This document shows positions 1 to 10,848 of a stretch of 64,000 bases of DNA, in pieces. This DNA is from Pisaster brevispinus (Eukaryota > Echinodermata > Asteroidea > Forcipulatida > Asteriidae), in contig JAMKCF010000001.1 of assembly GCA_023634235.1 (NCBI GenBank), positions 6,822,758 to 6,886,757 on the forward strand, read 5' to 3'. The translations under genes were made by a program, and so were the position numbers. How positions within the stretch are numbered: position 1 is the first letter of the stretch; the number at the start of each line of letters is the position of its first letter. The notes beneath the pieces are model-generated. The model saw nothing but the letters and a program-made list of their open reading frames with translations. It searched no databases and was not told where the DNA came from.

Positions 1-122
1 TCTCTTTGTGATAAGTCTCTGACGTTTTGCCTTTTCATTCATGACCTTGGTCCTCACATCTTCCCATCTGTAGATTTTCATTAACTTGACAGTTCTCAGG
101 ATTTCCTCAACTTGATGTTTTC
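1..122 (-). CDS. Partial exon at left edge, basic helical segment
   Basis: Acceptor cccag lies just above 122, and the exon is open for 40 codons to position 1. It begins with two bases that complete a codon left by the phase-1 micro-exon at 1631-1687. The peptide begins KHQVEEILRTV and includes YRWEDVRTKV, followed by a Lys/Arg-rich stretch. It is predicted helical and basic, possibly nucleic-acid binding. I do not recognise the family. The phase match is the main reason to place it in the SET-YR gene. Confidence 0.5.
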
Positions 123-264
123 CTGGGCACATACATGTAAGATATGGATAAATATATCAATGTTTTTTAAAAATATAAATGGCATACAGAAATTACATTT
201 ATTAGGTAGAACTCACATCACAGTTCTCCCATTAACACTGGGGCTCAAAAAGTATTATATAACT

Positions 265-1010
265 GACATACAGATCCTTGTCATTTGATTGGTGGAACTT
301 TACATCATGTGCTATTCATTATTACTCCCACCCTAATTGGGAATCCAAAGGTCATATTTGCCCATGGGAATAGCATTTTCCATTCAACAGTCACTTTTGA
401 GCAACCAAAAGTCAGACTTGCGTGTACATGTACGTACATGCTTGGCACGCACGGCAAAATGGCATTGGAAAGGCTCATGCCAGTGTGTCAGTTATATAAA
501 ACAAATATTGGTTGGCTCTAATTCGTGGAATGGGAGGAATATTATTGCCTGGTAAAATTTGGACTGTTCCATTTCAAGAGGGAAAGTTTTACCACGCGGT
601 AATATTCCTCCCATTCCACTCTATTTGTATATTTTTCAACCATGGGAAAGGTATAAAAAGTACCAGTTCAACAGTTAGGATCATCCAATTACACTCTGCC
701 CCCGGGGTGCCTTTTTCTTGTGCATGCGCGTTTGCACACAAACACGCGTGCGATTGCTTACAATTTCAGAGCCAAGCCAACTGAAGGCAGTACCAACTAT
801 TGACCATTGTGGGTAAAATAGGTTTACTTTTCTCCTGAATTTGATTCATTTTACTGTATATCTGTCACATAAAACAATTATTGAATATGTTTGTATTCAT
901 GCATTGGAAAGAATATTTACAGTCGCAGAAAGATGGAATGTTTCATTTAACTCAGCTTCGCCTCATTGAATGAAACATTCACTCACATCATGAAAATCTT
1001 GTTACCATCA
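265..1010. mobile_element. Fold-back element, copy 1
   Basis: Two nested hairpins. At 525-619 the arms are GTGGAATGGGAGGAATATTA and its complement; at 936-981 the arm is GAATGTTTCATT, with GCTTCGCC in the loop as in copy 2. It shares its left motif and the second hairpin with 26640-27010. This copy is longer and probably nearer full length. Confidence 0.6.
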
Positions 1011-1630
1011 GTGTTGAAGTCAAGTTTGGTCCAAGTCCCGGACCAAAACAGAACAAAAATCAATTTAGGTCCCCATGAGTTAAATAAATTTATAAAACTA
1101 TAGTTTTAAGTCTGGACTTGACTCAATCTTGACTAACTAATGGCATGTCCAATGACAAATCAGACAAATACATTCAAAAGATCACAGTTTCCTCAGAACT
1201 ATGGGTTTGTTAACAATCACATTCATGTGTGAAAAGGGATAACACAAATTAGTTCAGATCTGACCCAAAAACACAAATCATGAAGGTTTGAAACTGTCCC
1301 AAAATATAAACTGCTAAAATTTCCATACACATGTATATCATGTCCCCATTTTGAACTCATTACTTACATGTATTCCAGATCTGAATATTTTAACTAAAAT
1401 ATTACACAGCTAACTAAAGTAGGTCAAAAGGTAAAAATGAGCGAATGGTTGCAAACCTTCAATTTGGTTCTAGAGCCTTAAACCACCACACAAGGCTAAA
1501 CGGTAAGCAAAATCCTGTGATTCTTCAATGATTAATCAAATTGGAATTATAGCTGTACAGCCACTCCGACAAATAAGGTCAGACATGCTGCACTAGTAGT
1601 TAAAATAATCCATGTACATGGCATACTCAC

Positions 1631-1687
1631 GTGAACATCCTGCCAGAGGAGAGTCAGCAGAGGATGATGTGCTGGCTCTCTGCTTGC
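1631..1687 (-). CDS. Micro-exon 1, Ser/Thr-rich (57 nt)
   Basis: Flanked by acceptor ttttcag and donor GTGAGT. At 57 nt it is symmetric (phase 1 in, phase 1 out). The only frame that fits its neighbours reads KQRASTSSSADSPLAGCS. It is paralogous to the exons at 2483, 3107 and 3602: all share a KQ..STSS or STSSAD core and a terminal S or HS. It adds a short, probably disordered linker downstream of the recombinase domain. Confidence 0.6.
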
Positions 1688-2482
1688 CTGAAAATAAACG
1701 AAAAGGTATAAATTGGCAACATTACCCTGTGAAATGTGAATTGACTGTTGCAAACTGGTTATTCAACTAAGCCATAAATATAATATAGATGCTCAAAAGT
1801 AGTACAAATCCCTACTTTTTATCAAAGGCAAAATGACAGCAACATAGGAAAACACATATATTTTGTACACAGTGATGTAGGAGTTAGTAAAATATAAAGA
1901 ACAGAGGAACAAAGGGAAAATGCGTTACAACCAGGAGACGGAAGGGAAGGGACAAAAGAGGGATTATAAGAGAGTCTGACACGACTTTGAAAGATGGAGA
2001 AACTTAGGGGGGGGGGGAGTAATGTGGGAAGATGAACAAGGTAGAGACAGAGGAAAACACAGGGTAGGTGTGAAATAGCACAACACATGCAACATCAATA
2101 CAATATCTGCTTTTGCTGTTATTTTAAGATGCATGGATTTTGGGGTTAGTGTTTTATAGCAATGATTGTTACATCATAGTGGATGGAATATCCTGGTTAT
2201 ATTGATGTGTTTAAGGTTTGTGCCATTTAGACATTAGGGTATTGTCAGGTCGTGGAACCAGACTAGCTGGCTTGCACCTTTTCACCGATGTGTAACCAAT
2301 TGCACAAAGGAAATGTAGACTTACTAAATGTAAATGTAAATTTGAGGCCTCTATTACTAAAAAAGGTGTTTTTTTATGCACAATGGTTGGCCGACCATCC
2401 TTGGAAATGTTTGCAAATGCTGTACATCACCTTTGAGGTCAATATAGAAAGATAACTGGGGACAAGATTATTATGTACTCAC

Positions 2483-2539
2483 TTGAATGACCTGTTAGAC
2501 TTGACTCTGCAGAGGATGTTGTGCCGACTCTTTGCTTGC
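2483..2539 (-). CDS. Micro-exon 2, Ser/Thr-rich (57 nt)
   Basis: Acceptor ttttcag and donor GTGAGT bound 57 nt in phase 1-1, reading KQRVGTTSSAESSLTGHS. The DNA match to micro-exon 1 is strong, including the GCAAGC start, and length and phase are the same, so one arose by duplication of the other. The flanking introns are no longer obviously alike, so the duplication is old. Confidence 0.6.
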
Positions 2540-3106
2540 CTGAAAACAAAAGAAAACAGTTGTATCATTTTAATTTATTAGCAGAATCAGAATGCAATGA
2601 ACAACGTCTGATTGTTTCATGGAAGTAATAACTGTGGCATTGTATCTTGTCATTACGGAGACAATTTCATGTCCCCAAATGGTTTTTGCAATATTTCCTA
2701 TTTGCGCTGGCCGATATGACGATACCGTGGAGGTGCGATATTTGAAAAATGAAATAAAAAATCAGAAATTGCATACATTTTTAAAATACTTGAATATGAC
2801 CGATATCATTTTCAAAATCGGTGGTTTCTTCTAAAGCAAGTTATCTGTAAAACTGTGAGCATAAATGTTTTCCAATCTTACCACAGGTGTACGATTGCTT
2901 AAACATCTCTTTTATACGGGTTCATTGCTAGTATGCTTTAAAGTGAGAATTTCAGCTGGAAATGGACATGGTAGCATTCCCACTTGAATTGGAAATGTTG
3001 TATCTCATATATATGACGTCATACATATTGCACCTGTAGGTCACAGAGAATAAATTGTTTTTTAAAAGGAATGAAATAAAGATACATGTACATGGCATGT
3101 ATTCAC

Positions 3107-3151
3107 CTGAATGTCCTTCCAGAGTGGAGTCAGCAGAGGATGATGTGCTGG
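3107..3151 (-). CDS. Micro-exon 3, Ser/Thr-rich (45 nt)
   Basis: Acceptor tttacag and donor GTGAAT bound 45 nt in phase 1-1, reading STSSSADSTLEGHS. It lacks the GCAAGC start of its paralogues. A shifted acceptor removed four codons but kept the frame. Confidence 0.55.
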
Positions 3152-3601
3152 CTGTAAATAAAACAAAAAAGAAGTGTATTATTTTAACTAAGTGGCAAGA
3201 TCAGCTTGTAAGTTGATGTAAATGAACTGTAAATTCCCTTAGATATCATTTTTTACTTGAATCACTACTGAGGCATGCATTGACCTCATTTATCAAAAAA
3301 ATAAATTTTCCCATTCAGCATGGTCAGTGGGAGCTTTTTAAATTTTCAATTGTTTCTTTTCAGCCCATTTGATTAAAACTATTAGAAATTAATTTCTAAA
3401 CACTCTAGACCAGTTTGAAAAACTTAAAAACGGCGTTGGCTGAAAAAAGAAAAACAAATTTGGAAAGGCTACAACTGTCACTGATTTAAAAAATAATATT
3501 TCGGATGAGTTTAATGCATATTGCACTAGTGATGAATGTGAGAAATGATAAAAAATTTGGAATAAGGAATATACAAATAATTTGATGACATGTATACACA
3601 C

Positions 3602-3640
3602 CTGAAGGTACTGTCGGAGTGGAACCCGTGCTTTGCTTGC
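3602..3640 (-). CDS. Micro-exon 4, Ser/Thr-rich (39 nt)
   Basis: Acceptor gcatttag and donor GTGTGT bound 39 nt in phase 1-1, reading KQSTGSTPTVPS. It joins in frame to the end of the recombinase exon, whose last base G (3913) completes the first codon as glycine. It is the shortest and most diverged member of the set. Confidence 0.55.
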
Positions 3641-3912
3641 CTAAATGCAAAGAAAAAGGCAAAATTAACTAGTTGTTTACACAAAGTCGTTATTACAGGT
3701 ACAAGTTTGTGTCAATAAGGGCAACAACCAGTATTTACTTTATAAAGCCTGGGAAGAGATAGGAAAATATTTTCATTCGTTCAATAAAGTAAGTGCACAC
3801 ATTCCACCGAGCAGAAATTGTGACATTGCCACAAATCTGTAAACAAGTGGCACATGGTCTATTTAAAACAATTCATTCTGTCTCTTCCCTAGTTTCATTT
3901 TGTCATTTGTAC

Positions 3913-6214
3913 CTTTATCAATCTGCATGAGCTGTCGTCCAACCTGTAGAACCTCTGCAATCGCTGGTGGCTCTTGGTAAATATTATGATTGATTGAACT
4001 TGAATGACCCATGTGGCGAAAGAACATCTCCCTATCTCGCTCTGGAAGCTCTAGCGCTGCGTACAGAGTGCTCACTCTGTGACGATTTTTGTGGCTGTCA
4101 GCAGACTTGACTCAATTCCTGCATCTTTGCAGACCTGTTTAAGTGCTTGCCACCCAGTAACATGAGTGCATGATCCATGTACACAAGGGAAGACATACTT
4201 GTTGTCTGCCATGACCCCAGCACTTTCTCTTACTTGTGCGTCAGTCAGGATTTGCATAGCCCCTACTGTGTCTGGAGGAAACAAAATAGGAACAAAATGG
4301 TTATTTCCTTTCCCAGTTTGGAAAGTCACTCAAAGCTTATCCAGTAGATGCTTCTAAACTGGGTCATGCATGTTCTCTGCCCTCTGTTTGTCAATCCATT
4401 CGTTCTCCTCAGCCTCAATCCACTCATGCAATTTCAAACGACATGGTTCCCCCTCTCCGAGCATTAAAGATCGTAAGACGGGACACTGCCAGATCTCTAA
4501 GCGTTAAAAAACTGTGTGATTCCCAGACCATGTACTCATCGGTGACCATTGCTGAGATTATGTCGATCGTGTGCTGCCGTAACTTCCCAACATCATCTTC
4601 TAACGGCAGCTGAACTGGCTTACGCAGACTTTTTTGCCAGCGATTGTTGAGATGGTAGACTGCGTCACCGAACAGGAATTCGTAGTTGAGCTCTAGGACG
4701 GCTTTGAATCTATCTATCTCTGCAGCAGCTTCATCACGGTTTGCCATCAAATGTGTGGATTTTATGACTTTACACACTTTTTTGAGGAGGTAGTACAATG
4801 CAGCCTTCAGACCACACTTCATTTGTGTTGTTTCTCCATGGGTGGTGTAGGCTTGAACAGCATCACTTAGGACCGCAAAGTTTTCTCGTGTAAACATGTC
4901 TGCTGCTGTGTTGGTTGCCATATTAGCCGAATGTGTTTCCTGTTCTTTGAAAATCACATAAAATGAAGCAAGTCTTCTCATATCAGACATCACAGTCTTC
5001 TTCACTTCGACAACCTTGTCTTTTTTATTCTGGCCTTTTCGCCACAACTGTCTCCCCAGAGTTAAGATGACTGGATCTGTCCTGCAAAGGTCCCCTACCT
5101 CAGTTTCTCTGAATTTGCAGAGTATTTCTGCTTTGAACTCATCTGTGAAGTCATCATTAGTCACCATCAGGGAAAGCGGAATCGAGCAAGCGAAATAATG
5201 CAAGTCTCCCTGGCATCTGCTCTTGTGTTTGGTAAAACAAACTTTTGAGTAAAAGCCAGAGCAAATACCACACATGACCAGCTTGCTTTCGTTACCAGTT
5301 TTCCTTTCGCGTTCATAAACAGGACATGTTGCTTTCATTTGTTCCTTGTTAGCTTCTAGAATTCCCTTTTTCCTTAACAAACCAAGGGCTTTGTCCCTTT
5401 TAGGCTTAGGCAGTTTCAGGGCATTAGAGACACACTTGATATTTTTATGAACAGTCTGGATATGCCTTGAAAGCTTTTACTTCATGTATTTCCTACAAAA
5501 AGGGCACATCCTAGCAGGTTTTACATATTTGGATACTGGTTTTTGTGAAGGTACTACATCTGGCATTTCTCGTCTCTCTGGTATGACATCTGTACCTTTC
5601 TTGTACATGTGGTTTCGACTCAACACTGGAAAAAAAGTCGACTGGCTGTCAATGTCACTGTCATCTGAACTAGGAATGAAGCCCTCAGATTCACTCACCA
5701 CATCAGATTCAACATCTTCATCGGATTCAATTGCTTCATCAATTGATTCATCAGATTCTGAAACCACATCATGACTATGGGAATTGGACAACAAGCTCTT
5801 GTCTAAGTTGACATCTTCCAAGCTCCCTGAGTCTTGGAATCTCAGGTCGGGCAACCTCTTAACCGAGTTGATATCTGCCAGGCTACCTGAGTTGACTTTG
5901 GTTCCAGACTCTGGAAGTCTCAGGGTGGGCAAGTTCTTGTCCGAGTTGATATCTGCCAGGCTACCGGAGTTGTCTTTGGTGCCAGACTCTGGGAGTCTCA
6001 GGGTGGGCAAGCTCTTGTCTGAGTTGATATCTGCCAGGCTACCGGAGTTGTCTTTGGTGCCAGACTCTGGGAGTCTCAGGGTGGGCAAGCTCTTGTCTGA
6101 GTTGATATCTGCCAGGCTACTGGAGTTGTCTTTGGTGCCAGACTCTGGAAGTCTCAGGGTGGGCAAGCTCTTGTCTGAGTTGATATCTGCCAGGCTACCA
6201 CAGATTGTGCCTTT
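3913..6214 (-). pseudogene. Long exon: repeats, zinc fingers, tyrosine recombinase (broken)
   Basis: Opens at acceptor atttcag above 6214 in phase 0 and closes at donor GTACAA below 3913. In order: 26-residue repeats with LPTLRLPESG and SLADINSDK (about 5850-6210), an acidic Ser-rich stretch, a C2H2-like finger (CPFC...HIQTVH) cut by TAA at 5477-5479, a C2HC-like finger (CGICSGFYSK...HKSRC) near 5280, an all-helical region, and the YR core. The core shows FNARRGG (first catalytic Arg) near 4450, then after damage TGKGNNHFVP, RHRVSTLYAA and RHMGHSSSIN...IYQ (His/Arg box and candidate Tyr). Damage is an indel in the C5 run at 4449, stops at 4354 and 4330, and a one-base loss at the T5 run at 4086. 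The motif set matches Crypton-like recombinases common in fish, mollusc and cnidarian genomes as I remember them. Confidence 0.75.
5850..6200 (-). repeat. 78-bp in-frame coding repeat
   Basis: Four to five copies of a 78-bp unit (spacing measured between 6003 and 6081), encoding 26 residues with LPTLRLPESG and SLADINSDK. The middle copies are almost identical in DNA and the outer copies more diverged, as expected from unequal crossing-over with turnover in the centre. The repeat also opens the antisense frame, but the sense reading is set by the spliced exon context. Confidence 0.85.
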
Positions 6215-6559
6215 CTGAAATTACAATTTACAATATAAATTATGTGTTGATAAAATAAAAAACCGTTTGGGAGGCAGGTTGATGTAGCCAATGTTTCTAT
6301 AGCCACATTATAATGTATCACTGTGCAGTGGTCTCCCTAAGGCTCATTTAAATATACAATTTATTTTCTTGTATTTTGTATTGAACAATTAGTAGTACAC
6401 AATGGTTTGCCCCAAAAGTTTTGATGCATGAGCCAAACTTATTGGGTAAAGATCTAACTACATTTGTCGTGTAATACTTTCAAGATTTATGTTTATTTTT
6501 ATTTTTTTTATAAAGCTAATAGAAAGGTCTAAAACATCAATAATAAATAAATAGTTTAC

Positions 6560-6643
6560 CAATTTCAGTCCACAAAAAGAAACCTCTGCAAGAGCAGTCT
6601 GATTATACTGCACAAGCTTGGGCTCCTTGTATGGCCTGAATTG
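6560..6643 (-). CDS. Exon of SET-YR gene (84 nt)
   Basis: Acceptor ccttgcag and donor GTAAAC bound 84 nt, phase 0-0, encoding QFRPYKEPKL then VQYNQTALAEVSF and a short tail. It joins in frame to the long exon starting at 6214. No known domain. Phase fit and clean splice sites are the evidence. Confidence 0.5.
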
Positions 6644-6984
6644 CTGCAAGGAAGACAAAAGAAAGCCTCATCAGTTGTTTATACATTACATAAATGTATG
6701 TGTAACATTATTTAGGCCTTATGAGAGAAAAACAAAACTTCGCTTAAATAAAAAGAAACCACTAGCAAACTAGAGATTATCAAACTTTAAGCTTCTACTC
6801 CAGGGCATAGTGCAAACGCCAACACGTTAAGTCCCCACAAACAAAACTAATAAATGGATTACATGTAATATTCCTGTTGAAGCATTAGCAAGCAAACACT
6901 GAAGAACTTGTTGGAACTGACTTTTGGGAGACAAACTTGTTTTAATAATAATGTCAATAATGTAAATCAAGTATGCGACAAATC

Positions 6985-7260
6985 TGTCAAATATTAATTA
7001 TGTGTTGATAAAAAAACAACGATATCATTTGGGAGACATAAAAACGAACATGGCCTTTATGCGAAAAAAAATTGTTTACTAAAAGTTATGTCTGGATAAA
7101 ATAAAACAACCATTTGGGAGACATAAAAACATACATGGCCTTTATGCAACAAACTCGTTTACTAATAGTTTTGTTTTGATTAAAAAAAAACACTCATTTT
7201 GGGAGACGTAAAAACATATGTTGCATTTATGCGCCAAATATTGATTATGTCTCGAAAAAA
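6985..7260. repeat. 85-bp minisatellite
   Basis: Three copies at 85-bp spacing, anchored by GGGAGACATAAAAAC at 7031 and 7116 and GGGAGACGTAAAAAC at 7201, each followed by a GGCCTTTATGC-like stretch. A further decayed copy may lie near 6930. It sits in an intron of the SET-YR gene and has no coding sense. Confidence 0.7.
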
Positions 7261-7379
7261 ATTAATGGACTGTGTGTCTGATTCTGCATCACTGCCGTCT
7301 GAGCTATATTGACTGCCTTTACTATCACTGATATCTGATCCTGATACATCATCTTCGTGATCAGGGGCCACTTTGAATC
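7260..7379 (-). CDS. Possible Asp/Ser-rich exon
   Basis: Follows an acceptor (aatacag) at 7380-7382 and reads FKVAPDHEDDVSGSDISDSK then an acidic Ser-rich tail, phase 1 at its start. Several GT sites could end it. GTATCA, about 32 nt in, would leave phase 0 and fit the 6560-6643 exon. The acceptor and first bases are also present in a repeat at 7630 on the plus strand, so this may be an exonised repeat or no exon at all. Confidence 0.3.
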
Positions 7380-7652
7380 CTGTATTATTAGCAGCGGGTA
7401 CCGCAAACAATTTAGATAAATGTAATAAATGCATCGGGGGAAATAAATAATGGGCGGGAGTCCTGGGTTCTAATTCCACCCGAGTTGCAGGACTCAAAAG
7501 CACCGAGTATACAGTGCTTATCACACATCGTTTTAGGGCAAAACACAATTTATATTCATTTCCCCCGATGCAAGTACAATGACTTACATCTGTTTAAATT
7601 GTTTGCGGAACCCGCTGCTAATAATACAGGATTCACACTGACCCCTAATCAC
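7362..7652. repeat. Inverted repeat around SINE tails
   Basis: Positions 7362-7446 are the reverse complement of roughly 7557-7652. Both contain AAATTGTTTGCGG, CCCGCTGCTAATAATACAG and GATTCA. The arms face each other across a truncated SINE copy, so one tail was inverted after insertion or two copies inserted head to head. Confidence 0.65.
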
Positions 7653-7850
7653 CGGGCATGCTCGGTAGTCTAGTGGTTTAGACATCTGCTTTATTCATGC
7701 AGGAGGCATGGGTTCGAATATCACCCGAGTTGCATGTGGAAAGTTTTTACCGCAGGACTCGAAACTGATTATACAGTGCTTATCACACATCATTTCCCCC
7801 AATGGAAGTATTACATCTATTTAAATTGTTAATTATAATCGTGTAATGAT
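7440..7850 (+). mobile_element. Two tandem tRNA-derived SINE copies
   Basis: The complete copy begins near 7655: an A-box-like TAGTCTAGTGGTTTAG, then a B-box-like GGGTTCGAATAT at about 7731, CACCCGAGTTGC, and a body with TATACAGTGCTTATCACACATC. An earlier copy from about 7455 keeps the B box (GGGTTCTAATTCC) and the body but lacks the A box. Both end in a CATTTCCCCC...AAATTGTT tail. They are not functional tRNAs: no acceptor-stem pairing and a SINE body follows. Confidence 0.7.
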
Positions 7851-7884
7851 AAGAACCAATATTTAAAGGAACTTGGCTGCTGAC

Positions 7885-7914
7885 CTTATCTTGTTGTGGT
7901 ATAGGCTGGTCTGA
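7885..7914 (-). CDS. Type-B short exon, SDQPIPQQDK
   Basis: Acceptor cttggcag and a weak donor GTCAGC bound 30 nt in phase 0. The peptide matches the start of the type-B exon at 10087-10189 (SDKPKPQQEE) and the stray copy at 13065. The same GTCARC follows here and at 13065, supporting the donor. Confidence 0.4.
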
Positions 7915-8447
7915 CTGCCAAGAGTAAAGTAAACGAAATGTGTATGTAAAAGTTTACTGTGTATCATTCTGAATAATTGCCTATGCAAACACACACATAA
8001 GAAAAGTCATGTCACGTGCCTACGTTCTTGGATGTTTAACTTCATTTTTAATGTTTGCACTGGCTTCAATTTGTGTATCGCCCCAACTCTTCTGCCAAAG
8101 TTAAACACAAGTATTTTTGTTTATAAACAAAGTTCTTGACCTTGTACGTGTACAAAAATGTGCATGAAGCTGGGGACCGAGATTCATGTGCGTGTACAAC
8201 CAGATCGCGTGTAATTTACACAAGATACCCTTTTGAGGCTTTCGAAGCAAAATTTGTGTAATACATTTAAATCTGCATTAAAAAAATTAGTGTACTGAAA
8301 ATAATGTGAACTCCCCCCCAAAAAAAACAACAAATAAATAAAAAGGGAAAAATATTTGAAATATCAAATAGGCTCATTGAAAAGTTCAAAATCTGCTTAT
8401 TCCTGCAATATCTTGTACATGCTCTAACAATTTCAACTAACACTCAC

Positions 8448-8512
8448 ATTGTCATCGGGCCTCGTGGCACAATAAGGAAGACTATTTGTACATCTTGCCT
8501 CGGAGCTGCTTT
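8448..8512 (-). CDS. Type-A short exon, Ser-rich (65 nt)
   Basis: Acceptor tttctgcag and donor GTGAGT bound 65 nt, phase 1 in and 0 out, reading SSSEARCTNSLPYC then ATRPDDN. Phase pattern and the final Asn before the donor match the type-A exons at 9755 and 10849. Confidence 0.5.
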
Positions 8513-8850
8513 CTGCAGAAAAAAAATACAAGTCTGTATTAATAAGATTTTCACAGTTGGTAGATTCAGAGCCTTCATGATAGGGGTTTATCTGTGAATT
8601 TGACAGAGCAATCAAGTTTTACTGCAAGAGCAAACATTAAGTAAGAATCGTGTAGCATTCAACTTTCAAGATTGTACAAATAGTAAAATTGGAGGAGCTT
8701 TTAATTGTTTTTTACACATGGATTAGGCACTATAAAAAGATAATGGAAATCTACATATGTTGAATATTTCAAAACAAGCCAGTGTAGAAGATTTACATGT
8801 GTCTATTAATGCATACATTTTCACATGAGGGAAAGTGGGGTGTTGATGAT

Positions 8851-9203
8851 GTGTCGTGGCCGAGCGGTTAAGAGCATCAGTCTCAAGTTCTGGTGGTTAA
8901 GTCATCGGGATGTGGGTTTGAATCCTGGTCGTGACACTTGTGTCCTTGAGCAAGACACTTAATAATTGCTTCTCTCCACCCAGGGGTAAAATGGGTACCA
9001 GTGAGGGCAGAGATGGTTTATGTGAATGATTAGCTTGGAGCGCGGTAACTCGCAGCACCGGCTGTATAATTTCCAGGGAGCTGAGATGGTTTAATGAATG
9101 AAATAGATGGCCCAGTGACCAGGGGTAATATTGTCAGAAGCGCTTTGGTACGGCTTTTGGGCTGTGGATAAAGCTCTATATAAGAATCGATATTATTATT
9201 AAA
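8851..9203 (+). mobile_element. tRNA-Leu-like SINE with LINE-type tail
   Basis: The first 85 bases resemble a type II tRNA: A box TGGCCGAGCGGTTAAG, a CTCAAGT anticodon-like loop (CAA), a long variable arm, and B box GGTTTGAATCC at about 8915. A body follows with TTGAGCAAGACACTT and CTCTCCACCCAGGGG. The 3' end, AGCTCTATATAAGAATCG then (ATT)n, resembles the 3' end of the LINE fragment at 28500-28722, the usual arrangement when a SINE borrows LINE machinery. No clear target duplication was seen. Confidence 0.85.
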
Positions 9204-9209
9204 GCCAAC

Positions 9210-9327
9210 CTGTATTAAGCTGAACCCAGGACATTAACTTGCTTAGGTCAGGTTGATCAACATTGGTGTCCAATTCTTGAAGATTATCAGGCTGATGATG
9301 TGCTCCCATTGTTTCTCCAGTAACTGA
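9210..9327 (-). CDS. Type-B short exon (118 nt)
   Basis: Acceptor cttgacag; donor GTTGGC is weak. Phase 0 in and 1 out, beginning SVTGETMGAHHQPDNLQELD and ending MSWVQLNTG. It alternates with type-A exons and its phases fit on both sides. The SINE tail ends just beside the donor, so the insertion lies right at the exon edge. Confidence 0.45.
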
Positions 9328-9754
9328 CTGTCAAGGGTAAAAGAATAACCAGAAATGCACTGATGTAGCGTCAACACACTGACCATGTAAACGTAAGCTT
9401 GTTAAGTGCTATTGGGAACTGGTCAAAGATGTCTAGATAAATGAAGAATATTAAAGGTTTTTTATTTTAGGCTAAATTCCCAAGTTAGCAAATAACCAAA
9501 ACAAACAATTTCCAATGTTTGCAAATCATTTGCACTTCATCAGTTTCAAAAACTATTAAATCTCTTGAACTGTTGCAATTTTCAATGATCTTAACTAAAT
9601 ACTTTGAATACTAAATACATAAAACTTGTTCCAACAGGCAACCCCCATGTACTTCATAAAGTCAACTTTCCCTCAAGTCCTGTTATTATTTATGCTTACG
9701 ATGTTTTTGATTTGAGCTGCATGTATTTCTCAGCAAGTTAGTACAAATACTCAC

Positions 9755-9804
9755 ATTGTCAATCTTTATGGATGAACATCTTTCTTGGGACCTGATGCTG
9801 CTGC
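9755..9804 (-). CDS. Type-A short exon, Ser-rich (50 nt)
   Basis: Acceptor ctatcaacag and donor GTGAGT bound 50 nt, phase 1 in and 0 out, reading SSIRSQERCSSIKIDN. Same phase class and C-terminal Asn as the other type-A exons. Confidence 0.5.
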
Positions 9805-10086
9805 CTGTTGATAGAAATATACAAAACAATTCAACTCATCTAACACAACATAAATCTAGCAATAAAGCAGATGTATCATGTACATGACCGAGTGTACTGT
9901 GACAGGACAGAGGACTTCTCTGTCAGTGCCCTTTTGTGTCATTCTTACTCAGTAAGCAGGGAAGTCAGCAACTGCTTCCCTTGTTGCATTATATTACATA
10001 CACAAAATATACCATATTGAAATAATTTTAAATATATGAAGAAGAACAAAAAAAACCAGAAAAACAAAACAAACAAAAACACAAAC

Positions 10087-10189
10087 CTGATTGTTGAACA
10101 TTGGAGGGCTGCATGTCGGTACATGTGGGCATTTGTTCAGCGACAGTGGTAAAGTTGAACTCCTCTTGCTGTGGTTTTGGCTTGTCTGA
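10087..10189 (-). CDS. Type-B short exon (103 nt)
   Basis: Acceptor atttggcag and donor GTTTGT bound 103 nt, phase 0 in and 1 out, beginning SDKPKPQQEEFNFTTVAEQM and ending PSNVQQS. It is low-complexity and Gln/Pro-rich, with no known domain. A truncated near-identical copy lies at 10593-10663. Confidence 0.55.
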
Positions 10190-10271
10190 CTGCCAAATTT
10201 AAACCAAAAAAACGTATAAGACTTTAGGTTACATAAATTGAGAACATCTTGCAATGTGGTGGTACAGAGTT

Positions 10272-10590
10272 CTTCTACAATCATAGCACATCACTTGGCA
10301 ATGTCTCCCAAATATACCTTTGTCTGCAATAAACTTGCCCAATAATTTACAATGTCTCCTAAATGTATATATGTCTACCCTAATCATAACACATACCAAT
10401 TGGCAATGTCTCCTAAATGTTTGTTTTGTCCACCCTAATCATTACACATAGCAATTGGCAATGTCTCCTAAATGTATATTTTGTCCACCCTAATCATTAC
10501 ACATAGCAATTGGCAATGTCTCCTAAATGTTTGTTTTGTCCACCCCAATCATTACACATAGCAATTGGTAATGTCTCCTTAATGTATATA
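10272..10590. repeat. 55-bp minisatellite, copy 1
   Basis: Tandem copies of a 55-bp unit (GCAATTGGCAATGTCTCC repeats at 10451 and 10506) with a longer leader. The whole block is almost identical to 14112-14430. It sits between the two copies of the type-B exon. Confidence 0.85.
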
Positions 10591-10592
10591 AT

Positions 10593-10663
10593 GTACATGT
10601 GGGCATTTGTTCAGTGACAGTGGTAAAGTTGAACTCCTCTTGCTGTGGTTTTGGCTTGTCTGA
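10593..10663 (-). pseudogene. Truncated duplicate of type-B exon
   Basis: Near-identical to the upstream part of the 10087-10189 exon, including the acceptor and about 75 bp of flanking intron (to about 10745). Its 3' end and donor are replaced by the minisatellite at 10590. If spliced, it would read into repeat DNA. A recent tandem duplication split by minisatellite sequence is the simplest reading. Confidence 0.65.
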
Positions 10664-10848
10664 CTGCCAAATTTAAACCAAAAAACGTACAAGACTTTAG
10701 GTTACAAAAATTGAGAACATCTTGCAATGTGGTGATACAGAGTTCTTTGAATAAAACTAAGTCCAAATTAAGTATATTTTCTGTTTTGTTAAATAAGTGT
10801 TAACAGAGAAGATCAAAGTAATTTCAAAACATATGGAAACACACTTAC

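Noticed and set aside
1822..2088. 88-codon minus-strand ORF
   Set aside because: Lies in an intron between micro-exons 1 and 2 and is Pro/Leu/Ser low-complexity without a domain or acceptor that fits the gene.
5784..6218. 144-codon plus-strand ORF with LPELSLVPDSGSLRVG repeats
   Set aside because: Antisense shadow of the 78-bp coding repeat of the SET-YR gene, whose sense strand is supported by splice sites and domain continuity.
7655..7735. True tRNA gene
   Set aside because: No acceptor-stem pairing; part of a SINE with a second copy next to it.
8851..8938. True tRNA-Leu gene
   Set aside because: A and B boxes are present but the stems are imperfect and a SINE body with LINE-like tail follows directly.
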